Assembly (NCBI RefSeq): GCF_907164915.1
Contig: NC_061866.1
Span: forward strand, 53,317,113 to 53,381,112
Length of the DNA: 64,000 bases
Reading direction: 5' to 3'
Origin: Impatiens glandulifera
Taxonomy: Eukaryota; Streptophyta; Magnoliopsida; Ericales; Balsaminaceae
In this document: in pieces, positions 52,486 through 64,000 of the stretch
How positions within the stretch are numbered: the stretch's first letter is position 1
How the letters are laid out: each line of letters begins with the position of its first letter
Made by a program: the position numbers and the translations under genes
The notes under the pieces: generated by a model
What the model was told of the DNA's origin: nothing
The model's input: only the letters and a program-made list of their open reading frames with translations
Database searches by the model: none

Positions 52486-53671
52486 AATTTATCATATATC
52501 TAGACTCAATTTTCATTTTAATTAATAGATAATTACCCATCTTTGTGTCTCCATGGACCATATCATATGTTATATGATCAATCATCAAGCTTTTCAATAG
52601 TAGTACTACTAATTTGATGTTTTACTTTTATCACTAGAATGTTGTCTGTTTTATTTTATCATGCACATATATAAATACAAGTAAACCACAATTGAAACAA
52701 GAATATCATATATAAAAAATTGAATTGATCATTATAATCACAAATTGGGCTCTGTTAGAATTTATTTATTTATTTAAAATTGATTAGAGAACAATAAATG
52801 AAATATGGGTGACTTGCCTTTGTTATGTATTAATGTCATTTACATAACATGGGTGGCTTGTCTTTTTTCTGCATTATCCAGCAAGAAATGGATGGAATTC
52901 CTGCAAGACTCACCAGTCAACAACAACAGTACTATTACTGGTATTCTTGTTGATTCTTTCTATACCAAATTGAGAAACAAAGAAAATAAAAAAGTTTTAA
53001 AATACATTTATATTTATATTTGATTATCAAGAATTATGACAATCTTGAGATTAATATTCTATTGAGCCACAACCAACACATTAAATTCATAAATACTAGT
53101 AAAATGTTGACACGTCCAAAAATATTGACAATATGCATGTGAACACCCTTCAATTTTTCTTTGCATTAACTCTTTCAGTTATGTTATAAGTCCAATTCAT
53201 CTGCTTTTTGTAGCAAATAAATAATCTACCTGTTTTTCATTAATAAGTACACTATTCAAAACTTGTTTGATTTTGGGTTATTTGAGATTTTTGTAATTAT
53301 ATAAAAAAAAAACTCAATTTTGGAACTAATTAATTAATACATGCAACCAACATAATTTGAAACTAATTTAAAAAACTCTAATTAGTGACACAATTTTCAA
53401 TTACATTTAGAAAAAGTGACATTTAATTGCGTAAAAAGTTGGAGTATTAAATAATCCAGTCCTTCCACCACCTATATATATACAAGTACTTCCCCACTGT
53501 CCCAACCAATTAAAAGCTAATATTATTAAATGTTTGGTTTTTATTTTACTCAAAAGATGACTATACATATTATAACGCGGTTAATTAAAGTTTGTTCTAT
53601 ATATATATTGTGTAGTACTGATCGATCATTCAATATATCTTCTCTTTCTAGTGAAAACATTTTAGAGAGAA
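52486..53671. other. Spacer between the two GDSL genes
   Basis: AT-rich, with no supported gene. The TATA box for GDSL lipase 2 is probably CTATATATATATTG near 53597-53610, about 70 bp before the ATG. Confidence 0.55.
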
Positions 53672-54900
53672 ATGGGTGACGTAACAAAGAGCTGGTTAAC
53701 GTTAATGTTGGTTTTATTTCTTGTCTGTACTATTGTCGTCGTCGGCGCCATTAATAATATTAATAATGTTCCTGCTGTGATCGTGTTTGGAGATTCATCA
53801 GTTGATGCAGGAAACAACAATTACATTCGTACAATTGCTAGGAGTAATTTCAAGCCATACGGTCGTGACTTCGCCGGAGGCATCCCTACCGGCCGTTTCT
53901 CCAATGGCCGGATTCCTACCGACTTTATATCGGAGGCTTTTGGCTTGAAGCCCATCGTCCCTGCCTACTTAGATCCAATGTATACCATATCGGATTTCGC
54001 CGTCGGAGTCACCTTCGCCTCTGCCGGTAGCGGTTATGATAATGCAACCTCCGATGTCTTTGTAAGTTAATTTGTTAATAATTATTTAGATAATAAGAAA
54101 AGAAAAACATCTCATGATGCATGTCTTGTTTATCACAGTCAGTTATCCCACTTTGGAAGCAACTAGAATATTACAAAGAATACCAAAGCATGCTGTTTAC
54201 AAACCTAGGCGAAAGGATAGCGAAAGAGACAATTAGCGACGCTGTATACCTAACCAGCATGGGAACAAACGACTTTCTTGAGAATTACTACATGAGACTT
54301 TCCCGACGGCGTGCCCAGTTTAACCTTGATCAGTACAAGGATTTCTTATTGGAGATTGCTGAAGATTTCGTGAAGAAAATCTATGAACTGGGTGCAAGGA
54401 AAATATCGTTGGGAGGGTTGCCGCCGATGGGTTGTTTACCGTTGGAAAGAACGGCGAATTTCATGAGTGGGTCGAAATGTAGAGAGAGTTATAATGAGGT
54501 GGCACGTGATTTCAATGATAAACTTGGTTTATTGGTGGAGAATCTTAATAAACAACTTGATGGGATTAAGGTTGTTCTTTCGAATCCTTATCCAATTCTT
54601 ATGGAACTTATCGACCGACCTTCCTCATACGGTAAGCTTAATTAATTAATTAATTAAATTAATTAATTAATTAATGATTATGATTATATGTATAAATATG
54701 TAGGATTCAATGTAGCGGGAACTGGATGCTGTGCAACGGGAATGTTCGAGATGGGATATATGTGCGATGAATATAATCCATTTACTTGTAAAGAGGCGGA
54801 CAAGTATGTGTTTTGGGATTCTTTCCATCCGACCGACAAAGCAAATCGTATTATTGCTCAACGCATGCTTAACACCTCTCTTTCTCATTTCCTAATTTAA
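53672..54900 (+). CDS. GDSL esterase/lipase 2 (SGNH hydrolase), three exons
   Basis: Exons 53672-54061, 54139-54631 and 54704-54900, giving 359 residues with introns at the same places and phases as GDSL lipase 1. The signal peptide is about residues 1-26 (hydrophobic LMLVLFLVCTIVVVGA). Catalytic features: GDSSVDAGNNN with Ser42, FASAGSGYDN, GTND at 172-175, and DSFHPTDKAN with Asp333 and His336. Secretion is likely. Intron 2 contains a run of TTAA repeats. The substrate is unknown. It is a tandem paralogue of the gene at 51278. Confidence 0.95.
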
Positions 54901-55172
54901 TTTTATAATCTATTAATTCCCGCCCGGCTCCCTACTTAATAATAACAAACAATGTTGCTGCTGATGGATGCATATATATATATATATATTGGACCGGAGT
55001 TGTAATTACATATATATACATATATATTTTCTAGCTAATTTTCATCTTTTATATATATGTCACTATTTTAATTATTTCTACAAGTGTCATGACAACAACC
55101 ACTTAGAACTGATTAATTCGATGCTACGTCTTCACTTTAGAACGGATAATTCGATATTACCCATACATGTAA
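54901..55172. other. GDSL lipase 2 3' flank
   Basis: Non-coding, with an (AT)n run near 54972-54990. It ends in the TAA target site of the Harbinger-type element. Confidence 0.6.
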
Positions 55173-56671
55173 GGGGGTGCTTGGTTCAAATAAAGGAATG
55201 GGAATAGGAATGGGATTGATAGATGTGTGGAATGGGAATGGGTATGATTGATAGAAGAGTAGTGTTTGGTTAGGAGTTTCAATCATTCTCATTACCATTG
55301 ATAACGTTTGGATTTATAAGAGAAAAATTATAAATATACCTTTGTTATTAAAATTATGATTAATTTTATTTTATTAAATTAAAAATATAAAATATTTTTA
55401 TTTTTATAACATAATTTTTTAAAAATATATAAAATATTTAAGTGACATAATTTAATAAAGAGAAATGATTAGGTGAGGGAATTTGGTAAGGGAATTTGGT
55501 GAGGGAATGACGTGGCATAATCTTATTCGCTGAGAAAATCAAATAATTTCTCTCTTTTCTCTCTTTCCTCTCTTTCCTTCGACTTTTACATTTTCCAACC
55601 AATGAAGGTGATGCCACGTTATTCCCTCACCAAATTCCCTCACTAAATTCCCTCTCTCTATCACTCCTCTTTAATAAAATATAAATATTTAATATTTTTT
55701 CATATTAATTATATTTTTTCAAAATAAAAATACCCTCACCAAATTCCCTCACTAAATTCCCTCTCTCTATCACTCCTCTTTAATAAAATATAAATATTTA
55801 ATATTTTTTCATATTAATTATATTTTTTCAAAATAAAAATACTTATAACAATAAAATGTTGAATGTTTCAATTTTTTACTAATTATAAATAAATAATTAT
55901 CTATTAAATATAAATAATATAAGATAAATTCTTTTAAATATTATATATTTTAAATTAAATATAATATTTTATTTAATAATATATTATAACATGGTATAAT
56001 TTTTTTAACAATAATTTTTATTAAAATATTTCATATTTAATTTTTTAATTTTTTTTATATAAAATTGTTATTTTATTTTTAGTTTTATATTTTAATTAAT
56101 TTAATTTTATTATTAATATATAATATTTAAAATCAATTATATTATTATTAGTTATTGTAATTATTATTAAAATTTTATTTTAAATGATTCTTTAATATTA
56201 TTTAAATAATTGAAATTATTTATTTATAAATAAATAAAATTAATTATATTATAATTAGTTATTGTAATTATTATTAAAATTTTATTTTAAATGATTTTTT
56301 AATATTATTTAAATAATTGAAATTATTTATTTATAAATAAATAAAATTTATTATTATGTTAATTATAAAATAACGTATAATATAATTACAAAATATATAT
56401 GATATTATAATTATAATTATTTATAAGAGAAAAAATAGGAGATATTATAATTATAATTATTTATAAGAGAAAAAATAGGAGAGTGGAGATAATGGGAGAG
56501 AAAGTATATAGCTCCGGAATGGGATTCATTCCTCCCAATTTAGAGAGGATTGGATGATTCCTGAGTATCCGGGAATCAAATCAATATCCTGGAATCAAAA
56601 CCACCAACCAAACATCTCATTTCATTCCCTTTCCCATTCCTGAGTACAAAAACCACGTACCAAGCATGCCC
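55173..56671. mobile_element. PIF/Harbinger-type non-autonomous element, 1499 bp
   Basis: The ends are GGGGGTGCTTGGTTC and the complement of GGGCATGCTTGGTAC, a 13-bp inverted repeat with two mismatches. They are flanked by the 3-bp target duplication TAA at 55170-55172 and 56672-56674. Both features are typical of PIF/Harbinger. Subterminal GGAATGGGAATGGG-type repeats occur on both sides. The interior has no transposase frame. It has been enlarged by a fold-back element (55452-55677) and by tandem duplications with periods of 109 bp (55624-55841), 107 bp (from about 56151) and 40 bp (56401-56480). Confidence 0.82.
55452..55677. mobile_element. Fold-back MITE nested in the Harbinger-type element
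   Basis: Nearly complementary arms of about 65-70 bp. The left arm contains AGGGAATTTGGTGAGGGAAT then ACGTGGCA. The right arm contains TGCCACGT, ATTCCCTCACCAAATTCCCT and CACTCCTCTTTAATAA. A ~90-bp CT-rich loop separates them. The RNA or single strand would form a long hairpin. The right arm and adjoining 109 bp are duplicated in tandem. Confidence 0.7.
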
Positions 56672-56674
56672 TAA

Positions 56675-57500
56675 TATTTGAATTAACAAATGAGAAATGT
56701 GGTCAATTTTAAGGAAAGGTATAAGTAGTTAAAGAAAATGATAAAAAAAGGAGAGAGAAGTACTTTAAAAAAATGGGGTTTTATTAATTTGTCAAAAGTT
56801 ATTATAAAATAATATAAATTATACATAAAATTTATTTTAAAAAAATAAAATAAATAAAAAGACAGTTTATTTTAAACTTTTTATTATTATTCTTACTACT
56901 TATATTTTTTCAAACATTTATTATAGTTTAATGGTTAAAAAGACTTAACTTTTAAGATAAGAGTTTATATATTATAGTGTAATATTATAAAGAATGAAAA
57001 TATAATAAAGGTGTTAATTCTTTACACATGTATTTGGATGCTAAGTATATATATTTAAGTATTAACGAAAGCGCACATTGCTAAACCACTAGACAAGATT
57101 ATATTCTATTAAAAATTCTTATTTTTAATATATATTATATTTTAATTTAATTATTTTATTATAAAATAAAATTTTAAAAATATTTATATAAAATTAAAAT
57201 TTATAGTCTTATTAAAAAAATTAAAATAAAATTATTATTTAAAAATATTTAATTTGAAATTATGCGGTAATTTTAATAACTATAAATAATATATATAAAC
57301 TAAAATTATTAATCTTATTAAAACAAATAATTTACAAATGGCAACTATCACCGTACATAAATAAATTTGACAGTTTGAACGAGTTAGTAAATAAATATGT
57401 ATTCTTCATATTAATTATTGGTTGCAATTAAATGGTTAATAACTTAAAATTAAAAAAAAAAAAAATGCTGCAAAGTATATAAATCTTATTATTGGTCTGG
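56675..57500. other. AT-rich intergenic DNA
   Basis: No gene is seen; homopolymer and AT-rich stretches only. Confidence 0.65.
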
Positions 57501-57785
57501 ACTATGGAGAATATGGGCCCAAAATTTGGTGAGTTGTCAAGGCCCAAATCACTATTCAATCTCCGGACCGGAGTCCGTCTCTCCCTCTACATGATTTTAG
57601 CCTGCACACAGTCGCCAATGGCCATTCCGGCGGTTCACTTTTAACCATCCGCCGGCGAAGGCAGATTCTATTGCAGTTTCTTCAAAGCCTCAATCTTTAT
57701 AGAAAGAAAGGGAATTCCAAGGTAATAAGAACGAGGATAGTGAAAAAAGTTATAGTTTGATTCATCATCATCATCATCATCATCC
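57500..57785 (+). promoter_or_regulatory. ZW10 promoter and 5' leader
   Basis: Two GGCCCA/TGGGCC-type site II motifs (near 57515 and 57540), common in promoters of broadly expressed plant genes, precede a CT-rich leader. A (CAT)n repeat (about 57763-57784) runs directly up to the ATG at 57786. No clear TATA box. Confidence 0.5.
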
Positions 57786-60700
57786 ATGGACGTTCTCTTC
57801 AAATCAATTGACGTCCGAGATCTCCTCGCCTCTCGTGAACTAGACGATTCATCTCCTCTCTCTGCTCCTGATCTCCGTCTCCTCATCGATCGACTGCAAG
57901 TCCACTCTCTCGAAATCAAGTCCAAGGTTCACCACTACATTCTTTCTCATCACCAAGACTTCGCTTCTCTATTCACCCAATGCTCCGACGCTGTTTCCAG
58001 ATCCGATGAGCTCTTCGAACAAGTTTCATCTCTCACCCGACAGGTTTCTGAGCGGCCGATCGATGTCGACATCCGAGAAACGATCGACGAGATCGGAAGG
58101 AAGAGGAAGGAGGCGATGGAGAAGAGGGAATTGTTGCATTTCGTGAGAACAGTTGTGGAATTAAATGAACAGTTTATGCGTTTTAAGGAGGAACTTAGGG
58201 ATGGAGAGTTAGTTAAGGCTGCGGAGACTATTAGGGACTTGAAGGCAGTATTACGTTTCCAGAATGGAGTAGATGAGGTGATTCCCAACGAGAAAGAACC
58301 AGCAGTGTATGGTTTGTTAAGAAAGGAGTGGATGGAATGCTTCGAGGAGGTAAGGTCAATTGTAAATGCTAAATTTGACAATGTGTTTATGATGGAACTG
58401 AATTAAGGTGTACAGTGTTGGTTTACTTACACACCATAAGAGATTGCATATACAGTTGAAGGAACACCAATCAGTGGGAAATGTGTACTAGTTTATAATT
58501 CACTCCATAATCTTAAACTTGCATAGTTTGTAAAGGAATGTGAAACTTAAATGGATGGACACTTGAAAAGAAAAAGGACCTTTTTTTAATTAGCTTTGGG
58601 TTGTATTCCTTCATGTAAATTCCTTGACATAGCATTTTATAGCAAGGTTTTTTTAGTATTTATGAGCGAACTTGGTCTGGTTTGTAGATTCAGGATCTGC
58701 TTCTGAGGTTCATGGAGAAAGCAGTGAGGTTTGAGCAGGAAAGTAATTGTCTACGAGTTATTTATACTTTGGATATCAATGAAGTCCATAAGATTGACCT
58801 TCAGACAGTATTGCAGGCAATGGATGTAAGTGTCATATGCACCGTCTTCATATTATTCCTATGCGAACTAAGTTAGAATAGATACTTAATACCGATTCAT
58901 TTTCACTTTGAAGGACATAGGTCTTATTTATGGTAAATTGCATTCTGTGTAGGTGTTGGGAATTCTGAATTATGGGCTATCTAAAGTAACAGACATGGTT
59001 ATTAAAAACGTTATTACTCCAACAGTGAAAATTGTGTGCCCCCTGTTGGAGGAGACAAGTCATGACACAGGAGGTGTCTCTGAGGCAATTCTGAGTGTTG
59101 TTTCATCTTCTGATGTTAAGGTAATCAAACTTGCTCAATATTAATTTCAGATCTATTTTCTCATGATTTGTATTAAACTTCCCAAGTTGTACTGTTGTGC
59201 TGACAGAATCTTATGTTTTGAATAAGACGCTGTAATATATAAATTATACTGATATCATATCAGAAAGTTATGTAGGTAACTGATAACATCTTATCCACAA
59301 CACAACTTGTGCAAATCTCTTAGGTGTTTAAGTGTCACACGTGTCCTTGAAATTGCAACTGAATCAAATCTTGAAGGTTTCAACATATTTGTCTTATGGG
59401 GGGATATGCTTCCATTTTTTTTTCTGATATTGGTTCAGAAGCTCTACTTGCGTCGGCATGAAGTGCAATGATCAGTCAGTGTCATAATCACGATTTTTGT
59501 TTTACCATAGAAATTACTTATTTACATTCTTATGCTTTATTCCAATTGGGTCTTCCAATATAAATAGGTTGATTGTTGCGCTCCTGTATCTTCCAAAAGG
59601 AAAAAGGATCTGATAGTTGTTACCTGAATCCACAAAGAGTACTTAAATTTTCCCAATAACTACAAGGGGATAGGTCAACTATTCAATCAAATGGTATTCA
59701 GAATGTTCCCATCTCCTCTGGAGAAACACTTGCTACTCATTTACAGCACATGAACAGGCTGAACACACACTGCCTATTTCTCATGTGACGTCACTTTCTT
59801 GAAAATTTAGTGGAACTATGTAAAAGGGTGTGCATTTAGAATATCTTAGTCTTGGTATTTATACTTTTCCTTATGTCTTCCAGGTGGAAAATCTAGATGC
59901 TGATACAACCTATTCAGCAATGATTCAAGTTATCAAATTTTTCCATAGATCACTGTTCTTTGAAAATGGACATTGGATGAGGTGTTTCGGAAGGTTGACA
60001 TGGCCAAGAATGTCAGATTTGATCATTTCGAACTTACTGTCAAAGGTTTGTGGTGTATGTTATATTGGATCTGTATATATTTTATTGTTTCTCACAATGA
60101 GGAACACCGTTGGTGAATATAAGTTGTTAATTCAGCATTCTCATTTCAGGTTGTACCTGACAGTACATCCAAAATTGCTGATTTTCAACGAGTTGTCAAA
60201 TATACATCTGACTTCGAGAAAAGCTTAAAGGAAATGAATTTCATTTCTGCAACTGAGAACAGTGATGAAAGATTGAGCAATTTCACTGACAATGTTGAAA
60301 TGCACTTTGCATCAAGGAAGAAGGTTGAAATCCTTTCCAAAGCTAGAAACTTGCTTTTGCAATCTGACTTTACACTTCCTCAAGTAAGTCACAAACAGAA
60401 GAAATTGTATTTTCGCAATTGATTTGTTGGGTCATTTTCTCAAAAAAACAAATCTTTTTCAGGAACAGACAAGAAAAGTTGCTGATTCAAAGGATGCAGA
60501 ATCTGCAAACAGCTCCCACAGTGTTGATTTGCTCTTTTCATCTGAGACTTGTGTGGTTTCCAAAGCAGCTTGTCAGTTGATGGAGCTGGTGCATGACACT
60601 CTCAAGGTGCATTATAGGGACAGAAAGAAGCTTTATTCTTGCTAACGCATAGAGCTAGGGTAACGTTTTGATAAAACTTAAAATTAAGTGATATTGAATC

Positions 60701-63008
60701 CTGAATTTTAAGTATCGAATGAGTTGAGTACCTGCAAAATAAATGCTGAATAAACTAAATGAAAATATATAATATTTAAGTACTTGATATGGAACTAATA
60801 TTGAGGAAGTCAATAAAACTATTTTACCTTTTTAGTGATGTAATTTGATTAATTTCTAGGGATTAGAGTTGTCCTTTGGATGCTTTTATCGTATTACCGA
60901 GTTACGTGAACCGTAGCATACCGAGTTAAGCTAGTTTTATAGCATATTTTCAGTTGAATTTAATTAACTAAGTGATTTTACATAGCAATTTTCAAATAAC
61001 CTTTATTCAAATAAGTTCTTATTCATTTAGATTAAGTGATAAACTGTGTTATCAAGCACTGTCTTAAACTGAATTTGAATTATACTTCTTCTAAAGACAC
61101 TTGGGTCATCATTATCCTATCATCAACACATAACATTTGTGATGGTAATATCTGCAGGATGCTTGCTTATTATCCGAAAGGGTTGCTTTGGAATTCTATC
61201 ATGCTGCTAGAGATGCTGTGCTCCTTTACGAAATTGTTATCCCTATCAAGGTTAGAGTGTGACCATTTCAAGAGAATCTGATTACTTTTGCTGGCCTACT
61301 TGAATAGTGAACAAATTTTTTTCCCTAAAAGTTATATTTGATTCTGTCTCTGGTCTGAAAGTTATGAAATTCGAGGAAGTTTTTAAAAGTAACCATATTT
61401 TTGGTTTGTCTGTTATATGTGATGGTAATCTCATCTTTGGGCTTGTGAAGCTAGAAAGGCAGCTTGATGGAATCAACCAGGTCGCTGTACTCATTCACAA
61501 TGATTGTATCTATCTCTGCCAAGAGGTTCTTGGCCTTGCATTTGAGGTATGATCTGCAAATTTGATTAGCTTATTGACTATGACAGATTCTCTGAGCTTG
61601 TTTGATGTCGGGTTATTTGGAAAAAAAATCATGTTTGATGAAAAAGTAGATTATTCAGGTTAAAATTAAAGTGACTAAAATATCATTTGTATATAATATT
61701 TAAAATGTTATGAAAATAAAGTAAGGGTCATATATTTGGTATTTTGAATGAAGATTTAAATGATGATGGCATTGATGAAGGGAAAAGGGTTATTTGGGTT
61801 AACCCTTCATCAAATAGGCCTTAGGTTCCAGGCATCTATTTATGTCAAGCCTTTGGATATAGGTGAACTTGAAAAGACAGAAACGATGAACATAATCAGA
61901 CCCTTAAGTGGATAAAATGAGGATTTAACCCCTGAAATTACAAATTAATCCTCTTTCTTGTGCATCTTTGGGGTCTCATGTTTATTTAGCTTATATTCTT
62001 GAACATCATTATTTCAGTACCGTCCAGATTTCCCAAGCTCCATTAAGGAAATTGCTGTGTTTGTTGATTTGGCTCCAAGATTCCAGCTAATGGCAGAAAA
62101 GATATTAAAAAGGCAAATTCATGTTGTCATTGATAACTTGAATGAGGTATTTTATCAGATATTTGATCAAAATCTTCCTTGCTCAAAGCTAATTTTTCTT
62201 AACGTGTATTCTTTTTTGCATATTGTGATTTTAGGCCATCGATGGTGCAGATGGCTTCCAGAATACTCATCAAGCGAAGCAATATGAATCTGCAACATTT
62301 AGCATAGAACGGGTAAAACTTGCCTTTATTTTTTTTTGTGTGTTTTCATGGACTTAACATTTCGCTGGTTTTTATCAGGTTGTTTTTACTTTAGAGAAGT
62401 TATGCATGATCTGGGGTTCTCTTATGCTACCTTTGACTTACAAGAGGAGTATGTGTCTAGTTTTGGAGGCAGTTTTCTCTAGGATAGTAAAGGACATACT
62501 GCTATTAGATGACATTGCTGCTGAGGAAACATTGCAGGTAAATTATATCCATAATGATGTTAGATGGAAATCTAAGTTTTTAATCTTGGTCATTTTTAAT
62601 GTTTTATTTTTCAGCTTCAAAGACTGATTCAGCTAATGATGGAGAACCTATCTTCTTTGTTGGTGTCCCTGGATTCTATCGATGAAAGAAGGAAGTTACA
62701 AGAAGGGCGTACACATACACCTTCAATTGATGCTAAAATACCTTCTCTTAAGAAAATTCAGAAACTAGCAGGTAAGCCTGAAACATTTTCTCACTTCTTG
62801 CCGAATCTCTTCTTATATTGTTGTCTCTCAATTATTTTCAGATTTGTTGGACATGCCCTTAAAGTCCATTACTTCAGCTTGGGAAAGTACAGAATTAGTC
62901 CTTTGTGGTTTTACATTAGCAGAGGTGGAAGAGTTCATCAGAGCTATATTTGCTGATTCACCTTTGAGGAAAGAATGTTTATGGAGAATACAAAATAGCA
63001 GCTTATAG
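57786..63008 (+). CDS. ZW10: ZW10 homologue (MIP1-type vesicle-tethering subunit), 13 coding exons
   Basis: ZW10 is a subunit of the ER-associated Dsl1/NRZ tether that receives Golgi-derived COPI vesicles. In Arabidopsis the homologue is MIP1, partner of MAG2. Exons: 57786-58349, 58688-58825, 58953-59120, 59884-60045, 60150-60383, 60463-60606, 61158-61250, 61451-61546, 62018-62146, 62235-62312, 62379-62537, 62615-62771 and 62842-63008. All introns are GT-AG with agreeing phases and there is no internal stop, giving 762 residues, close to the plant family length. The N-terminus MDVLFKSIDVRDLLASREL and LSAPDLRLLIDRL are characteristic; later FGRLTWPRMSDLI, FASRKKVEILSKARNLLLQ and RKECLWRIQ confirm it. 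The exon 7-13 part is duplicated at 25169-27438. The PDIL gene lies downstream, convergent. Confidence 0.95.
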
Positions 63009-63761
63009 AGATATGTTTTTGCACAAATAATTTCCCTGTACATCCAATCAGTCTTACTATATCGCACAAAAAATCTCGGTTTTTTTTACTCATGAATAGC
63101 AACACCACAGATAGAAAATTTGTCAAGTTCCATTGTTTTACGAAAGGCTTTTGTACAATATTTTATTGCCCCCCTAATTTACCATTTTTGTTGTTGAGGA
63201 GTAACACCTTTTGAAGTTAGAAAAAATTCTATTAAACTCAGCTAATGCACTTCTTTTCACCACTTTTCCTACTCTAACGGTTTGGTTTGTTCACCTAAAT
63301 GTCCATTCAAGCTGTTATCGTTTCCGTTTTATCTAGATAGCCAATAAAAAAATTGGTTCAAAATCTCAAATGCTCGTACCATTTATCAATGTTGTGATGT
63401 TATTATGGTAATTAGTACTCTCATTTTGACCTTCAAGTCAAATGTTTGAATTTAAGTGAATTGGTCGAATTTTGGAGTTCGGTTGATCAGACTAGTTAAG
63501 TTGTAGATACCTATCACCGTGTCAAACCAACTAACGTCACTATTGCATTATCCGAGTGAGTTGAAATATTTTTTTTTTTATCAATGTTCCTGCTTCATGA
63601 GTAGGGTAGGAGTTGTTAAGATTTTTGACAAAGGAAAATCTTTATTAAGGAAAAATGGATACTAACTTACATGGAAAAAAAATTTGGTAAATAATTGTAC
63701 TTTGAGAAGAGAAGGAAATAAAAGTAAAAGTGATTCTCAACAATTATATATAGTAAATCTT
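63009..63761. other. Convergent 3' flanks of ZW10 and PDIL
   Basis: Non-coding. To about 63597 it is matched by 26860-27438 in the ZW10 copy; beyond that the homology ends. The PDIL 3' UTR is probably in the last ~150 bp. Confidence 0.65.
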
Positions 63762-63948
63762 TCATAACTCATCCTTGGTGGTTGTCTTTTCTCTTTCGTC
63801 TTCCCCCATAAGTTCTTCAAGGGAGAATTCATCTCCATTCACAATATTTCCATCTTTACCATCCCAAGCTTCAGTCTTCACAATAACAATGGAGCTACCA
63901 AGGGGGAGATTTCCTTTACCGCCTTTCTCAGCTTCTTTTACAAACTCT
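63762..63948 (-). CDS. PDIL2-3: PDIL2-type protein disulfide isomerase, last exon only (gene runs off the window)
   Basis: The final coding exon encodes about 61 residues: EFVKEAEKGGKGNLPLG, KTEAWDGKDGNIVNGDEFSLEELMG in part, and the ER-retention signal KDEL before TGA. A splice acceptor (GTTTCAG) precedes it at about 63949. This C-terminus is characteristic of the P5-like plant PDIL2 proteins, which rearrange disulfides in the ER lumen. The two thioredoxin domains lie beyond position 64000. A truncated copy of the central exons is at 27585-28674, next to the ZW10 copy. The symbol follows the nearest Arabidopsis homologues (PDIL2-2/2-3) and is tentative. Confidence 0.85.
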
Positions 63949-64000
63949 CTGAAACAACCACCAAAACTATTCAACATGTTTCTGAAGAGAAAGAGTCCAA

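Noticed and set aside
52805..53023. 72-codon frame between the GDSL genes
   Set aside because: It ends in a translated TA repeat (YIYIYI), has no recognisable motif and no promoter features.
58350..58405. Read-through of ZW10 exon 1 to the TAA near 58405
   Set aside because: The codons after the GTAAGG donor do not match the family, whereas splicing to 58688 restores EEIQDLLLRFMEKAVRF.

Overview
The window is nuclear DNA from a flowering plant, almost certainly a eudicot. The intergenic DNA is AT-rich, the genes have GT-AG introns, and the proteins are plant-type: RhoGDI/SCN1-like, plant mTERF paralogues, ZW10/MIP1, PDIL2-type protein disulfide isomerase and GDSL lipases. There are LTR retrotransposons and a decayed plastid 16S rRNA insert. 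I cannot name the species.

Layout. 1-2876: AT-rich flank and RhoGDI promoter. 2877-10820: intact RhoGDI gene (+), then mTERF genes mTERF-a (4344-5552) and mTERF-b (8539-9801) on the minus strand, with mTERF fragments and an AT-rich terminal-inverted-repeat element. 10821-13410: intergenic DNA ending in a degenerate ~216-bp tandem repeat. 13411-25168: a RhoGDI tail fragment split by a CRM-like Ty3 chromovirus (13517-25122, TSD TGCAA), itself interrupted by an intact-looking chromodomain Ty3 element (14048-20490, TSD GCTGG). 25169-28674: truncated copies of ZW10 and PDIL. 28799-42454: a second copy of the RhoGDI-mTERF block, with a RhoGDI relic, an mTERF pseudogene split by a Ty1/copia element (30231-35803, TSD TGTCC), a plastid 16S rRNA insert (37640-38253), mTERF-c (39034-40287) and mTERF-d (41249-42454). 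42909-44409: TBC Rab-GAP (-). About 46190-46437: a candidate non-coding transcript (-) with a miR160 target-mimic site. 47659-48066: two-EF-hand protein (+). 48405-48653: small secreted protein (-). 50150-50640: LINE relic. 51278-54900: two tandem GDSL lipases (+). 55173-56671: Harbinger-type non-autonomous element. 57786-63008: ZW10 gene with 13 coding exons (+). 63762-63948: last exon of a PDIL2-type gene (-, continues beyond the window).

The main story is segmental duplication. The RhoGDI-mTERF-mTERF block exists twice (about 3.6-10.8 kb and 28.8-41.3 kb). A ZW10-PDIL segment, whose parent lies at the right end, has been pasted between two RhoGDI tail fragments. Several coding copies decayed, while four mTERF genes keep open frames with mitochondrial-type N-termini. 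mTERF, PDIL, ZW10/MIP1, RhoGDI and TBC products act in organelle gene expression, ER folding, ER-Golgi tethering and small-GTPase control. They are neighbours by position and do not form a pathway. The most interesting items are the miR160 mimic locus, a predicted leader intron in the copia element that starts at an ATG inside its LTR, the mismatch in LTR divergence between the nested elements, and the mTERF array.
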